A stretch of DNA of 63,290 bases. Source: Hyphomicrobiales bacterium. GTDB taxonomy: Bacteria > Pseudomonadota > Alphaproteobacteria > Rhizobiales > CAJQND01. The stretch lies in contig JANQOW010000101.1 in the NCBI GenBank assembly GCA_028285595.1, forward strand, positions 1 to 63,290. Direction: 5' to 3'. Below, piece by piece: positions 51,325-59,688 of this stretch. The notes under the pieces were generated by a model. That model had not been told where the DNA came from. It worked only from the letters and a program-made list of their open reading frames with translations, and searched no databases. Both the position numbers and the translations under genes were made by a program. How positions within the stretch are numbered: position 1 is the stretch's first letter; every line of letters begins with the position of its first letter.

Positions 51325-52332
51325 ATGCTACCTCCCAAGAACAAAGACATCTACAACGCCACAATCAAGATGTTTGGGTCAGAGCCTGAGCCGGCGTTTG
51401 AAAGCCCTGAACGCATGCAGCGGGTTTGGGGGCGAAACTGGGGATGCGACAATGACGTGGGCACGCTCAGGGCTGTGCTCATGCACCGACCCGGTGATGA
51501 GTTTAATGTGATTGATCGCAGCAAGCGGATTGAGGAAATCGGTTCGTTCGGTGATCTGGACGCAGGCTGGTACTGGCAAAGCGACGACATTCCAGATCTG
51601 CCAGAGCTCCAAAAACAGCATGACATGCTGGCAGATACTCTCCGCGCGGAAGGCGTGGATGTGGTCTACCTTAAAGGTGTTGATGGGGGGCGATTCAAAT
51701 CGGTCTATACCCGAGACAGCTCGTTCAGCGTGAAGGGGGGCTCGATCATCACTCGGCTTGCACCGCGCATGCGCCACGGTGAAGAGAGGGCGGTCACACG
51801 AACTCTGGGCGAGCTTGGCATGCCCATCCTGCGCACCGTTAGCGGTACAGGCATGATTGAAGGGGGCAGCTTTGCCTGGTTGAACTCAAAGACTGCGGTG
51901 GTGGGTCGCGGTATCCGGATCAATGACGAGGGCATTCAACAGGTCCATGATGTGCTGAAACACCAAGGTGTAGAGCTCATCACCATTGACCTCCGGGGGT
52001 ACGACATACACATCGATGGCCACTTTTTGATGGTAGACGTGGATCTGGCTCTGGTGTGGCCACGCGGATTGCCGTTTTCATTTCTCGAACGCCTCAAAGA
52101 GCTTGGCATTCGGACGGTAGAGATGACACCGGAGGATAACAGCTGGATTGTGAACGGCTTGGCCGTGAAGCCCGGACGGGTGATTATGCCGAAGGGGATG
52201 TCCGATCAAACCCGCGAACGCCTTGAGGGTCATGGTGTTGAGATCGTCGAAATTGATTATGATCGCGTCCAGTTGAATGGCGGTGGCATTCACTGCTCGA
52301 CGTGTCCCTTGATCAGAGACTCTGTGGACTGA
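51325..52332 (+). CDS. DDAH/amidinotransferase-family guanidino-modifying enzyme
   Basis: 335 aa of the pentein fold. The catalytic residues are visible: the IEGG box (E179-G180-G181), His229 in YDIHIDGHF and Cys324 in GGGIHCSTCPL; Asp131 lies in YTRDSSF. Members hydrolyse or transfer guanidine groups of dimethylarginine, arginine or agmatine-like substrates. The N-terminal 40 residues (WGRNWGCDNDVGTLRAV) and middle insert are longer than in DDAH. It is followed by a cupin gene (24 bases) and convergent with an aminotransferase, so it is part of a nitrogen-compound pathway; substrate unknown. Confidence 0.85.
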   Translation: MLPPKNKDIYNATIKMFGSEPEPAFESPERMQRVWGRNWGCDNDVGTLRAVLMHRPGDEFNVIDRSKRIEEIGSFGDLDAGWYWQSDDIPDLPELQKQHDMLADTLRAEGVDVVYLKGVDGGRFKSVYTRDSSFSVKGGSIITRLAPRMRHGEERAVTRTLGELGMPILRTVSGTGMIEGGSFAWLNSKTAVVGRGIRINDEGIQQVHDVLKHQGVELITIDLRGYDIHIDGHFLMVDVDLALVWPRGLPFSFLERLKELGIRTVEMTPEDNSWIVNGLAVKPGRVIMPKGMSDQTRERLEGHGVEIVEIDYDRVQLNGGGIHCSTCPLIRDSVD

Positions 52333-52356
52333 AACAGACTATTGTGGAGACGGCTA

Positions 52357-52719
52357 ATGAGTACAGAACTCGGCCCCATTAAAGACCGCGATCGGCGGGT
52401 CAAGAATATTCACCGTGATGGCTTCGTGCCTTTCATCGACGGTAAGGGACGCCATGATGGTGATGTGTTGCAGGCAAACCCGGACAATGAAACTGGTTCG
52501 GGCTTTCACGTCTATCGCATGGATCCCGGGCACACCACGACGCAGCATGTGCATACGAACGGCGAGGAGTTCTTGATCCTGGAAGGCGATCTCGTCGACC
52601 ATGACGGTTTCAAATACGGGCCGGGGGACCTGGTGTGGCTGCGAGAGGGCACGGAGCACTACTCGTACTCGCCGAACGGTTGCCTCATCGCGGTGTACTT
52701 GCCGGCCGCGGAATTCTGA
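52357..52719 (+). CDS. Cupin-domain protein
   Basis: 120 aa from ATG 52357 (GGAGACGG just upstream). Motif 1 PGHTTTQHVHTNGEEFLILEGDL has the metal-binding His and Glu, and motif 2 is GPGDLVWLREGTEHYSYSP. It resembles ChrR-like cupins. It shares the transcript of the DDAH-type gene and may act as a small-metabolite enzyme or binding protein. Confidence 0.85.
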   Translation: MSTELGPIKDRDRRVKNIHRDGFVPFIDGKGRHDGDVLQANPDNETGSGFHVYRMDPGHTTTQHVHTNGEEFLILEGDLVDHDGFKYGPGDLVWLREGTEHYSYSPNGCLIAVYLPAAEF

Positions 52720-52723
52720 GCCG

Positions 52724-54109
52724 CTACAATCCGCGCTGTTCCATGACGGCCCGCATGCCTTTCATCAGTGTGTCGGCCATAAAGTCAATCTGCTCGCGCG
52801 TGATCGTGAGCGGCGGCGACATCACACACATATTGTAGACGGGGCGGACGAGAAGACCCATCTTCATGCATTGCTTATCGAGCTCGCTCGCGAAGGCCAT
52901 GTCGCGGCTCTCATCTGGAGTTTCTGGATCGAGATCACACTCAACGCCTGCCATCAACCCAATGGATCTGACCTCCGAGACGACGGGCAATTGGCCGAGC
53001 TCGCTTAGGCGCTCGGCAAAGTAAGGCGCAATATCCCTAACGTGTTCAAGCAGGTTCTCCCGCTCAAAGATATCAATGTTTGCCAAGGCTGCAGCGGCCC
53101 CCACCGGATGGCCGGAGTAGGTGAATCCATTGGAGAACCATTTATAGTCCGTACCAGACGCCTTAATGTCATCAATGAGACGTTGGGAAATCATGAGACC
53201 TCCCATGGGCTGATAACCGGACGTCAGGCCCTTCGCCATCGTGATCATGTCCGGAACGATACCGAAGACTTTTTCGGAGGCAAACATCTCGCCCAAACGA
53301 CCGAACCCGGTGACGACTTCATCGGAAATGTAGAGCACATCATACTTGCGACAAACATCCAGGCAGCGTTTTTGATAACCTTCCGGCGGAATGATCACGC
53401 CGCCGGACGCGAGAACAGGTTCAGCGATATGAACGGCCACGTTCTCGGGCCCAGCTTCAAGAATGGCGTTCTCCAACTCTGCAACCTTCTCATCGCAGAA
53501 CGCTTCGAGCGACATGCCGGCCGGACGGAGCAGCGGCTTGGGCGCAGGAATCAGGATGATGTTCTCTGCCATGTCCAAGTTGGTCTTGTCTGAAAGTTTG
53601 CCGGAAACCGAAGCGCTCAGAAACGTGGATCCGTGATAGCCGCCGATGCGCGCGATGATTTTCTTCTTGTTCGGTCGTCCCAACGCATTGTTGTAGAACT
53701 GGGCGAACCGCAAAGCTCCGTCCACAGCCGTTGAGCCACCACACGTAAAGTAGATGTTCGTGAGATCGCCTGGTGCATACTCGGCCAGTTTCTCGGCGAG
53801 CAGCCCGACAGATGAGGTGGCGTTGGAGAAGGGCGAGTAATAGGCGAGTTCCATGGCCTGTTCTGCGATGGCATTGACGATTTCCCGGCGACCATAGCCC
53901 GCGTTTACACACCACATGCCAGCAGGACCATCGAGCATTCGATTGCCGTCACTATCGATCACATGAACCCCTTCACCGCGCTCGATAACCAGGCGTTTAT
54001 GAGTTCCTATGCCGCCAAAGTTCTCCCATGGATGCACGACCTTGTTGTCAAGACGCTGCAGGGCTTCGGTGTCCAGATTGTGACCTTGTGAGGGAATGGT
54101 TGATGACAT
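52724..54109 (-). CDS. Class III aminotransferase
   Basis: 461 aa PLP enzyme. ATG 54109 is chosen because the frame upstream overlaps the divergent methyltransferase region and looks like a shadow. The PLP-binding Lys is in TMAKGLTSGYQPMGG; other family motifs are LDGPAGMWCVNAGYGRREIV, FTCGGSTAVDGALRFAQFY, HIAEPVLASGGVIIPPEGYQ and the EVVTGFGRLG helix. It moves an amino group from a terminal amine or beta-alanine type donor to pyruvate or 2-oxoglutarate. Its stop is 5 bases from the convergent cupin stop. Substrate is likely part of the guanidine/amine pathway. Confidence 0.9.
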   Translation of the reverse strand: MSSTIPSQGHNLDTEALQRLDNKVVHPWENFGGIGTHKRLVIERGEGVHVIDSDGNRMLDGPAGMWCVNAGYGRREIVNAIAEQAMELAYYSPFSNATSSVGLLAEKLAEYAPGDLTNIYFTCGGSTAVDGALRFAQFYNNALGRPNKKKIIARIGGYHGSTFLSASVSGKLSDKTNLDMAENIILIPAPKPLLRPAGMSLEAFCDEKVAELENAILEAGPENVAVHIAEPVLASGGVIIPPEGYQKRCLDVCRKYDVLYISDEVVTGFGRLGEMFASEKVFGIVPDMITMAKGLTSGYQPMGGLMISQRLIDDIKASGTDYKWFSNGFTYSGHPVGAAAALANIDIFERENLLEHVRDIAPYFAERLSELGQLPVVSEVRSIGLMAGVECDLDPETPDESRDMAFASELDKQCMKMGLLVRPVYNMCVMSPPLTITREQIDFMADTLMKGMRAVMEQRGL

Positions 54110-54197
54110 GGCCGTGCTCAAATGGTTATGGCGGTGGTGTGCTGATATCCCTACAGTTACACTCTGCAACACACAAGTGGACCAAGGAGGGCGTGGC

Positions 54198-54980
54198 ATG
54201 TCGGAGGACCAAGGACAGGAACATGACGATGCCATGGTCACACTGCTGGAGGCGGTTTGGGGCGATGGTTTCCTCTCGCCGGGCGGACCGGATGAGATCC
54301 GTAAGATTGTGGATGGTATCGATTTTACCGGTAAGAACGTGCTCGATATTGGGTGCGGGACCGGTGGGATCGGCTTGTTCCTGTCTGAGCAGTATGAACC
54401 GGGTTCTTTCACGGGCATTGACGTGGATAGCGGGCTCATTGCGCGAGCCAACGCAGAGGGCGAAAGACGCGGGCTCCAAAAAACGGCCAGCTTCATTTGC
54501 GTGGAACCGGGACCTTTGCCGTTTGATGCGGACACGTTCGATGTGGTCTTCAGCAAGGATGCGATGATCCATATCCCTGAGAAGGAGAGCCTTTTCCAAG
54601 AGATCTTTCGCGTGCTCAAACCAGGTGGGCTGGTTGCCGCGTGCGACTGGATGTCGAGTACGGACGGCCCATTTTCCCCGGAGCTAAAGGCCTACATCGC
54701 GTTGGAAGATCTTGGGTTCGGTATGGCCTCACCGGAGCGCTACAGAAATGCAATGGTCGCGGCAGGGCTGACCGATATCACAATGACCGATCGCAACCCT
54801 TGGTATCGAGAGAAAGTCGCGCATGAATGTGACGCGCTTTCAGGTCCGCTCTATGAGGGGTTGGTGCAGGAAGTGGGGCAAGAGTTTGTGGATCATTCGG
54901 TCGATATTTGGCGCGCCCTGAAAGTCGTTGTGGACAGCGGCGAATTGCGGCCAACCCATATGCGTGCTCGAAAGCCTTAG
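54198..54980 (+). CDS. SAM-dependent methyltransferase (phosphoethanolamine-methyltransferase-like)
   Basis: 260 aa class I methyltransferase. ATG 54198 follows AAGGAGG and is preferred to ATG 54096. The SAM motif is LDIGCGTGGIGLFL; FTGIDVDSGLI gives motif II and DVVFSKDAMIHIPEKESLFQEIFRVLKPGG gives the motif typical of phosphoethanolamine and sarcosine/glycine methyltransferases. It may methylate an amine acceptor. It is divergent from the aminotransferase gene and overlaps the next opposing gene by 4 bases at the end. Confidence 0.85.
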   Translation: MSEDQGQEHDDAMVTLLEAVWGDGFLSPGGPDEIRKIVDGIDFTGKNVLDIGCGTGGIGLFLSEQYEPGSFTGIDVDSGLIARANAEGERRGLQKTASFICVEPGPLPFDADTFDVVFSKDAMIHIPEKESLFQEIFRVLKPGGLVAACDWMSSTDGPFSPELKAYIALEDLGFGMASPERYRNAMVAAGLTDITMTDRNPWYREKVAHECDALSGPLYEGLVQEVGQEFVDHSVDIWRALKVVVDSGELRPTHMRARKP

Positions 54981-55198
54981 TCTGCGTTTTTCGTTTTCTG
55001 AGTCGCTTCATCTTTACGCTTCTTCTCGCGCTCTTTCTTCCGTTTCAAAAGCGCTTGGTGCCTTGCGGTGCACGAGTTGCATTCGCGCGTTTGTGACGCG
55101 GTTTCGGTAGCGGGCTTTGATGTGGCGTCCTCAGCTGAAGAAGCTGCACCTGGCATCAAAACTAAGAAGGCAAGGCAGATCGGTGTTCCAACCTTCAT
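54977..55198 (-). CDS. Small exported protein with CxxC
   Basis: 73 aa. The N-terminus MKVGTPICLAFLVLMPGAASSAE is a signal peptide. The mature part is short and charged: CNSCTARHQALLKRKKEREKKRKDE, with a CxxC that could bind a metal or form a disulphide. Function unknown. It overlaps the end of the methyltransferase gene by 4 bases and lies directly after the gene at 55198 on the same strand. Confidence 0.7.
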   Translation of the reverse strand: MKVGTPICLAFLVLMPGAASSAEDATSKPATETASQTRECNSCTARHQALLKRKKEREKKRKDEATQKTKNAD

Positions 55199-55707
55199 CA
55201 GATACTCCTGATCAATTCGGGGTGTTGTACCTCAAGATATCTGAGTAGCGGCGCTGTGCTGTCGTCTGCTCCGACATGCTCCAGATTGGCAAACTCGATT
55301 GCAGCAGTTTCGTGAGCCGTCAGGAACTTCAGTTGAGGCAGGTCGGCCTTTGGCGCCATCTTCTCCAGACCCTCAAAATCATCCATGTAAAGTGGATAGC
55401 GCTCCACCATGTAGTGGACAAGCTGATGCCAGCTCCAGGCGCCGTGGGTCCGAATTGTGTCTGCCTCCAGTGCGCTGAGCTGCTGATCGGATCTTGGCTT
55501 CAGATCATACTTCACGATGAGGGGACGCACCGCTTCTGCGGCGTGTCGTTCCACTTTCGCCAGCAGCCGCAGCTTTTCCTGCTGATCGGGGGTGTCAAAG
55601 CAGGCCGCCAGACCGTTGAAATAGGCCTCGCCCATGATTTCCTCCTCAAAATAAAGGAGGAGCGTGTCCCGGTAGGATTTGCTAGCCGATGGGGTCTTGT
55701 CGCGCAT
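55198..55707 (-). CDS. Unknown helical protein
   Basis: 169 aa from ATG 55707, chosen because it lies just past the previous gene's stop; a longer frame would overlap that gene. It is all-helical with scattered Glu and His (YRDTLLLYFEEEIMGEAYFNGLAACF, HGAWSWHQLVHYMVERYPLYMDDFEG, ETAAIEFANLEHVG), which resembles a ferritin-like or hemerythrin-like bundle but I cannot place it. It is probably co-transcribed with the small CxxC protein and the gene at 55712. Confidence 0.6.
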   Translation of the reverse strand: MRDKTPSASKSYRDTLLLYFEEEIMGEAYFNGLAACFDTPDQQEKLRLLAKVERHAAEAVRPLIVKYDLKPRSDQQLSALEADTIRTHGAWSWHQLVHYMVERYPLYMDDFEGLEKMAPKADLPQLKFLTAHETAAIEFANLEHVGADDSTAPLLRYLEVQHPELIRSI

Positions 55708-55711
55708 GAGC

Positions 55712-56044
55712 CTAGTCGAGATCGCGCCAGCACGTGAACACAGCGTCAACAACGGCCCGGTTAACCGCGGGGTGAGTGGTCGCTATGTTGGCGTCGCGGT
55801 CGGTCAGGTAGGCGTAAGAGCGGTCCAATTGATCTCGGTCCCGAAACATCATCACGGCATAAAATTCAGGCGCATCTTCGCGATCTGTATCCATGGGCGT
55901 TGCCAGCTCGCGCCTCCCCATCTGACCAGTGCCTTCAACCAGCCCTAGAGCCTTCATGTCCGCGACTAGCTTCATATAGTCATCTCGGAATGTCTCAACG
56001 GTTACGCCCGGCTTCAGATTGAAGCGGCTCAACATATGGATCAT
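55712..56044 (-). CDS. Dimeric alpha/beta barrel protein (EthD/NIPSNAP-like)
   Basis: 110 aa. The start HMLSRFNLKPGVTVETFRDDYMKLVADMKALG and the centre FYAVMMFRDRDQLDRSYAYLT are typical of small ferredoxin-like dimeric alpha/beta barrel proteins. It may bind or isomerise a small molecule. The previous upstream-oriented flavin enzyme gene starts 21 bases away, so they share a transcript with the downstream 55707 gene. Confidence 0.7.
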   Translation of the reverse strand: MIHMLSRFNLKPGVTVETFRDDYMKLVADMKALGLVEGTGQMGRRELATPMDTDREDAPEFYAVMMFRDRDQLDRSYAYLTDRDANIATTHPAVNRAVVDAVFTCWRDLD

Positions 56045-56065
56045 GGATGGATCTCACCTTTATGC

Positions 56066-57388
56066 TCAGATACGGGCGGCAACTTGCTGGGCCACCGCTT
56101 CTCCACTCAAATAAGCCCCGCCGCAAAGCGTCGCATGGGCTCCCGCCATGGCCTCGCCGGCAAAGTACACGCGTTCACCCAGCGGGCGCGCCAGCTCCGT
56201 GCGCGCGCCATACTTGCCCGGGCGCGCGGCAGCGTATGCGCCAAGTGTGAGAGGATTCTCCGCCCAGCCCGTCAGGTGGCCCTTCACAAAATGATCTCGC
56301 GCCTTGCTGCCCACGACCTTGACGACTTCTCCCAGCGCAAAGTCAACTGCCGCGTCTGGTCCGGCTTTAGATAGCTCCCATCCGAACGCCCCGCCCATGA
56401 AGCCAATCATGACATCGAACTCGAAGGGCCAGGTCAAAAAGTAACAGGCCTTGGCCGGCATTTCCTCAGGCACCCAATAGGTGAGCCAGTTATCGGAGGT
56501 AAAACCAAAACGCTCGCCGTCGAACTGAAGTGTGATCTTCGCAAGAAGGCCCATTGGCAAGTCGTCTATGGCCTGTTGCTTCCAGTCTGGTAGCTCCGGC
56601 GTGAACTTAACGGCGCCCGCACCCAGCACGCCGGTTGAAACAGTAACGATACAGGCCTTGGCTCGGAGTTTGCCTTGCGCCGTTTCCACCGCAACCCCGT
56701 TTCCGCTCCAATCGATCTGTGTTGCCGGTGTGCTGAGCTTTATGGGTAGTCCGTCTCCCAGCCGCGCCACGACAGCGCCGTGTCCCTCCTTCACCATGAA
56801 ATTCGGATTGGCATCCGCCGATTCCCAATTGTCCTTGGTCGAGAGATCCTTGAAATCCACGCCCCAATCCATGGCGCCAATCCAAGATTGAGAGATGCCG
56901 GAGTATTCCAGATCGGCCGGGATCACCGAGGCAGCAGACACATCCAATCCGTCGCGTCCGGCCTTCGATAAGGCGCCCTGGATCTTGGCCCAGCTTGTAT
57001 CATACTTCTTGCGTTCAGACGCATTTGCGCGCCGGTCACCCACGAAGAACGCTTCGCCTGGACTGACATGGTTTCTGAGTTCAAAGCCCCAATCCTTTGC
57101 CATCTTTGCGTAAGGGTTGTTGGCGGCTGTAATCCAAGAACAGCCATGGTCAAAGGGAACGCCGAAGGTTGAACTCTCTGTATAGGCTCTCCCGCCGATA
57201 CGATCTGCTGCTTCCACGATGACAACGCTCTTGCCCATTGCCATCAGCGTTTTGGCTGCGGCAAGGCCTGCAGATCCGGCACCTATCACAATCACATCCG
57301 GATTGGATGGCAACGCGGCAAAAGCTGGAAGTGACACAGATGAAAGCGATCCAGCCACGAATGCACGGCGCGAGAGTCTTTGGATCAT
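56066..57388 (-). CDS. FAD amine oxidase, Tat-exported
   Basis: 440 aa. ATG 57388 is preferred (GGAG upstream). The N-terminus LSRRAFVAGSLSSVSLPAFA has twin arginines, so it is exported folded. The FAD motif is VIVIGAGSAGLAAAKTL and the GGRAYTESSTFGVPFDHGCSWI block is typical of flavin monoamine oxidases; the end GERVYFAGEAMAGAHATLCGGAYLSG closes the FAD site. It should oxidise an amine, giving aldehyde, ammonia and hydrogen peroxide in the periplasm. It is followed by a barrel protein and a helical protein, and preceded by a bicupin gene. Confidence 0.9.
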   Translation of the reverse strand: MIQRLSRRAFVAGSLSSVSLPAFAALPSNPDVIVIGAGSAGLAAAKTLMAMGKSVVIVEAADRIGGRAYTESSTFGVPFDHGCSWITAANNPYAKMAKDWGFELRNHVSPGEAFFVGDRRANASERKKYDTSWAKIQGALSKAGRDGLDVSAASVIPADLEYSGISQSWIGAMDWGVDFKDLSTKDNWESADANPNFMVKEGHGAVVARLGDGLPIKLSTPATQIDWSGNGVAVETAQGKLRAKACIVTVSTGVLGAGAVKFTPELPDWKQQAIDDLPMGLLAKITLQFDGERFGFTSDNWLTYWVPEEMPAKACYFLTWPFEFDVMIGFMGGAFGWELSKAGPDAAVDFALGEVVKVVGSKARDHFVKGHLTGWAENPLTLGAYAAARPGKYGARTELARPLGERVYFAGEAMAGAHATLCGGAYLSGEAVAQQVAARI

Positions 57389-57415
57389 ATCGAGCTCCAC
57401 AGATTGGCTATTCGA

Positions 57416-58171
57416 TTACTTCGGGTCGTATATGGCGTAAATTTTGCGCACCGGTTCTGAGTTGTGCCAACGCATCTGCGTTCCCTTTGAGACGTAGACC
57501 GCTTCACCGGCCTGAATTGTTTGCTCTTCTCCATCTTCGCCGCTCAGTGTGACAGATCCTTCAAGCAGGCACATCAACTCGTTTCTGGGGAATGTTACCG
57601 GATGCCGGTTAGACGCGGTCGTTGACCAAATGCCCACATGCATCTGGCCGCTGGGATCGTCAAAGTACATTTGGTTGGTCAAATTCGGCGTCTCGCCGAT
57701 GTAGACCGAGGCGTCCGGGATATCCATTGGTGCAAGTTCGGCAGATGGATCTGGCAAGATAACGCCCTGCTTGGCAACGTGTTCCAAAGGGGCTTTGCCG
57801 GGCTCTTCGAAAATCATGAAGAACTTGCGGACATAATCGGGCTGAACCCATTTGCAGGGCAATCCCTTAGGGATCACGAAGGATTCTCCAGCGCGCACCG
57901 TCACCTGGCTGCCATCCTCAAGCACCAGAGTGACCGAGCCCTCCAAAAGGAACATGAACTCGTGCACGGGATAGGGACCGAACTTCAGGGTCATTGCCGT
58001 GCAATCCCAAACGCCGGCCATGTAACCGGCGTCGGCGACCTCATGGTAGATATGACCGCGTTGCGCTGGCGATCCGGTTTCGATCTCGTCAGGAGCAATC
58101 GGATCCCACTCAACCAGCCCTGAGCCGTGGGGACCATGAGGTTCAAATTTGACGATACCGGGGTCAGCCAT
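57416..58171 (-). CDS. Bicupin protein
   Basis: 251 aa from ATG 58171 (AGGAA upstream). Two cupin repeats can be seen: FMFLLEGSVTLVLEDGSQVTVRAGESFVIPKGLPCKW in the first half and LMCLLEGSVTLSGEDGEEQTIQAGEAVYVSKGTQMRWHN in the second, each with the Glu/Pro turn of the cupin fold; metal-binding His are few. It resembles cupins that follow amine or ureide catabolic genes. It is divergent from the PotD-like gene and 28 bases upstream of the amine oxidase. Confidence 0.85.
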   Translation of the reverse strand: MADPGIVKFEPHGPHGSGLVEWDPIAPDEIETGSPAQRGHIYHEVADAGYMAGVWDCTAMTLKFGPYPVHEFMFLLEGSVTLVLEDGSQVTVRAGESFVIPKGLPCKWVQPDYVRKFFMIFEEPGKAPLEHVAKQGVILPDPSAELAPMDIPDASVYIGETPNLTNQMYFDDPSGQMHVGIWSTTASNRHPVTFPRNELMCLLEGSVTLSGEDGEEQTIQAGEAVYVSKGTQMRWHNSEPVRKIYAIYDPK

Positions 58172-58241
58172 TTTGGGTTCCTGCCTTCTATTGGCGCAAG
58201 CTAAACTTGACTCGCTTTGGCGGGCGATCATAACATTTGAT

Positions 58242-58280
58242 TGAACGTTCATATAGTCGATTGGAAAAATGTGAACGTTT
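58242..58280. promoter_or_regulatory. Paired TGAACGTT operator-like sites
   Basis: TGAACGTTCA (58242-58251, a perfect palindrome) and TGAACGTTT (58272-58280) lie exactly 30 bases apart in the region between the bicupin and potD genes. E. coli BetI binds a related GAACGT-type site in front of the bet genes, and a BetI-like TetR gene lies at the end of this operon. It is the likely control site for the importer. Confidence 0.6.
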
Positions 58281-58404
58281 GCGGGTCGTTGGCGTCCAAC
58301 CATAACGATCAATGGGCGCTAGGTGACACGCTTATCAGGGAGCTTGCTGGAAGCCAGATCGCCTCTCAAGGTGGGGCTGCCGCATAATTGGGAGAAACTC
58401 AGAT

Positions 58405-59529
58405 ATGGATGTCGTTGATCATTTAAATGCAGTGCGCACCGGCGCAATGAGCCGGCGAACTTTTACCAAAGGCTTGGCAGCGGCCGGTGTCAGTTTGGTG
58501 ATGACGCCAATGGCGCCGAAGCTTGCAAGCGCGGCGGCTGCGGACCAAGCAACCTATTTCACTTGGGGCGGATACGACGTTCCGGAAATGTTTGCCAGCT
58601 ATATCAGCAAGCATGGCGAAGCCCCAAACTTCACGACCTTCGGTGGGTCGGAAGAGGCTTTGACGAAGATGCGTGGCGGATTCGTGGTTGACGTTGCACA
58701 CCCGTGCAATCAGGCGATCCCGCGTTGGGTGGCCACTGGACTGTTCCAGACCGTGGACACCAGCAAACTGTCCAACTGGGGCGATGTGATGCCCAACCTC
58801 TATAACCTTGAAGGTAACATGGCGGACGGTAAGCCCTACATGGTGCCGATGGACTGGGGGCAGACATCCGTGACCTACCGCACGGATCTGTTCGATCTTG
58901 CAGGCCAAGAAGAGTCTTGGGGCATGCTGTGGGATGAAAGATACAAAGGCCGCATGGGCGTTTTGGCTTCCGCTGCCGACACCTGGTGGTGCGGCGCGAT
59001 CTATGCCGGCGTGGACTTTAAGCAGCTATCAACGGACGAGAACTTTAAGAAGGTTGCCGATCTCATGCGCAAGCAGCGTCCGCTGATCCGGCAATACACG
59101 GACGACACCACCACGCTTGAGCAGGCGCTGGCCTCCGGCGAACTGGTGGCCGCTATGACCTGGAACTCATCGGCTGTGACGCTTCAGAAGCAGGGCGTGC
59201 CGGTGAAATTCGCCAAACCGAAAGAAGGTGCACTGACTTGGGTGTGCGGCGCCATGATACACAAGGATGCGCCGAAACTTGACCGCGCGCACGACATCAT
59301 TGACGCCATGATCAGTGTGGAAACCGGCAAATGGCTGATCGGTGATAACGGCTATGGGCATTCCAACAAGAAATCGTTCGATCAGTTCGATGAGGCGAAA
59401 CTGGTTGAGCTGGGTCTCAGCAAGAATCCCCTGGATATTCTCAACGCGGGTCATTTCCAAATTCCGCAGACCCAGGAGTTTGAGACCAAGATGAACAAAG
59501 AGTTCGAGCAGATTAAAGCTGGCTTCTAG
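58405..59529 (+). CDS. potD: Spermidine/putrescine-type ABC substrate-binding protein (PotD-like), Tat signal
   Basis: 374 aa. The signal MSRRTFTKGLAAAGVSLVMTP has twin arginines. The mature part has the PotD/PotF pattern: WGGYDVPEMFASYISKHGEAPNFTTFGGSEEALTKMRGG, ALASGELVAAMTWNSSA and IGDNGYGHSNKKSFDQFDE. It binds a polyamine, choline or betaine-type cation in the periplasm. It is the first gene of a potDBCA importer followed by a BetI-like repressor, which suggests a quaternary amine ligand rather than putrescine. Confidence 0.9.
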   Translation: MDVVDHLNAVRTGAMSRRTFTKGLAAAGVSLVMTPMAPKLASAAAADQATYFTWGGYDVPEMFASYISKHGEAPNFTTFGGSEEALTKMRGGFVVDVAHPCNQAIPRWVATGLFQTVDTSKLSNWGDVMPNLYNLEGNMADGKPYMVPMDWGQTSVTYRTDLFDLAGQEESWGMLWDERYKGRMGVLASAADTWWCGAIYAGVDFKQLSTDENFKKVADLMRKQRPLIRQYTDDTTTLEQALASGELVAAMTWNSSAVTLQKQGVPVKFAKPKEGALTWVCGAMIHKDAPKLDRAHDIIDAMISVETGKWLIGDNGYGHSNKKSFDQFDEAKLVELGLSKNPLDILNAGHFQIPQTQEFETKMNKEFEQIKAGF

Positions 59530-59549
59530 CTTGCAGATTTGCCTTGAGC

Positions 59550-59576
59550 GGGAGGCGGCAGCCAATGTCGCCTCTC
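59550..59576 (+). terminator. Hairpin between potD and potB
   Basis: A stem of 8 pairs (one G-T) with an 11-base loop lies 20 bases after the potD stop. It could protect the potD message and lower permease expression, as is common for binding-protein genes. Confidence 0.5.
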
Positions 59577-59688
59577 TCAGGGGCCTGCGTTTCATCTGTT
59601 CCTCTCACGACGACCTTTCGGAGAGTCGTTGCCGAACATTGCGGCGTGGGCCTTAGGCTCTAACCTATTCAGGTCTGGAGGTCCGGTT

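Noticed and set aside
54110-54619. N-terminal extension of the aminotransferase frame
   Set aside because: It overlaps the divergent methyltransferase gene; the ATG at 54109 gives the normal family length.
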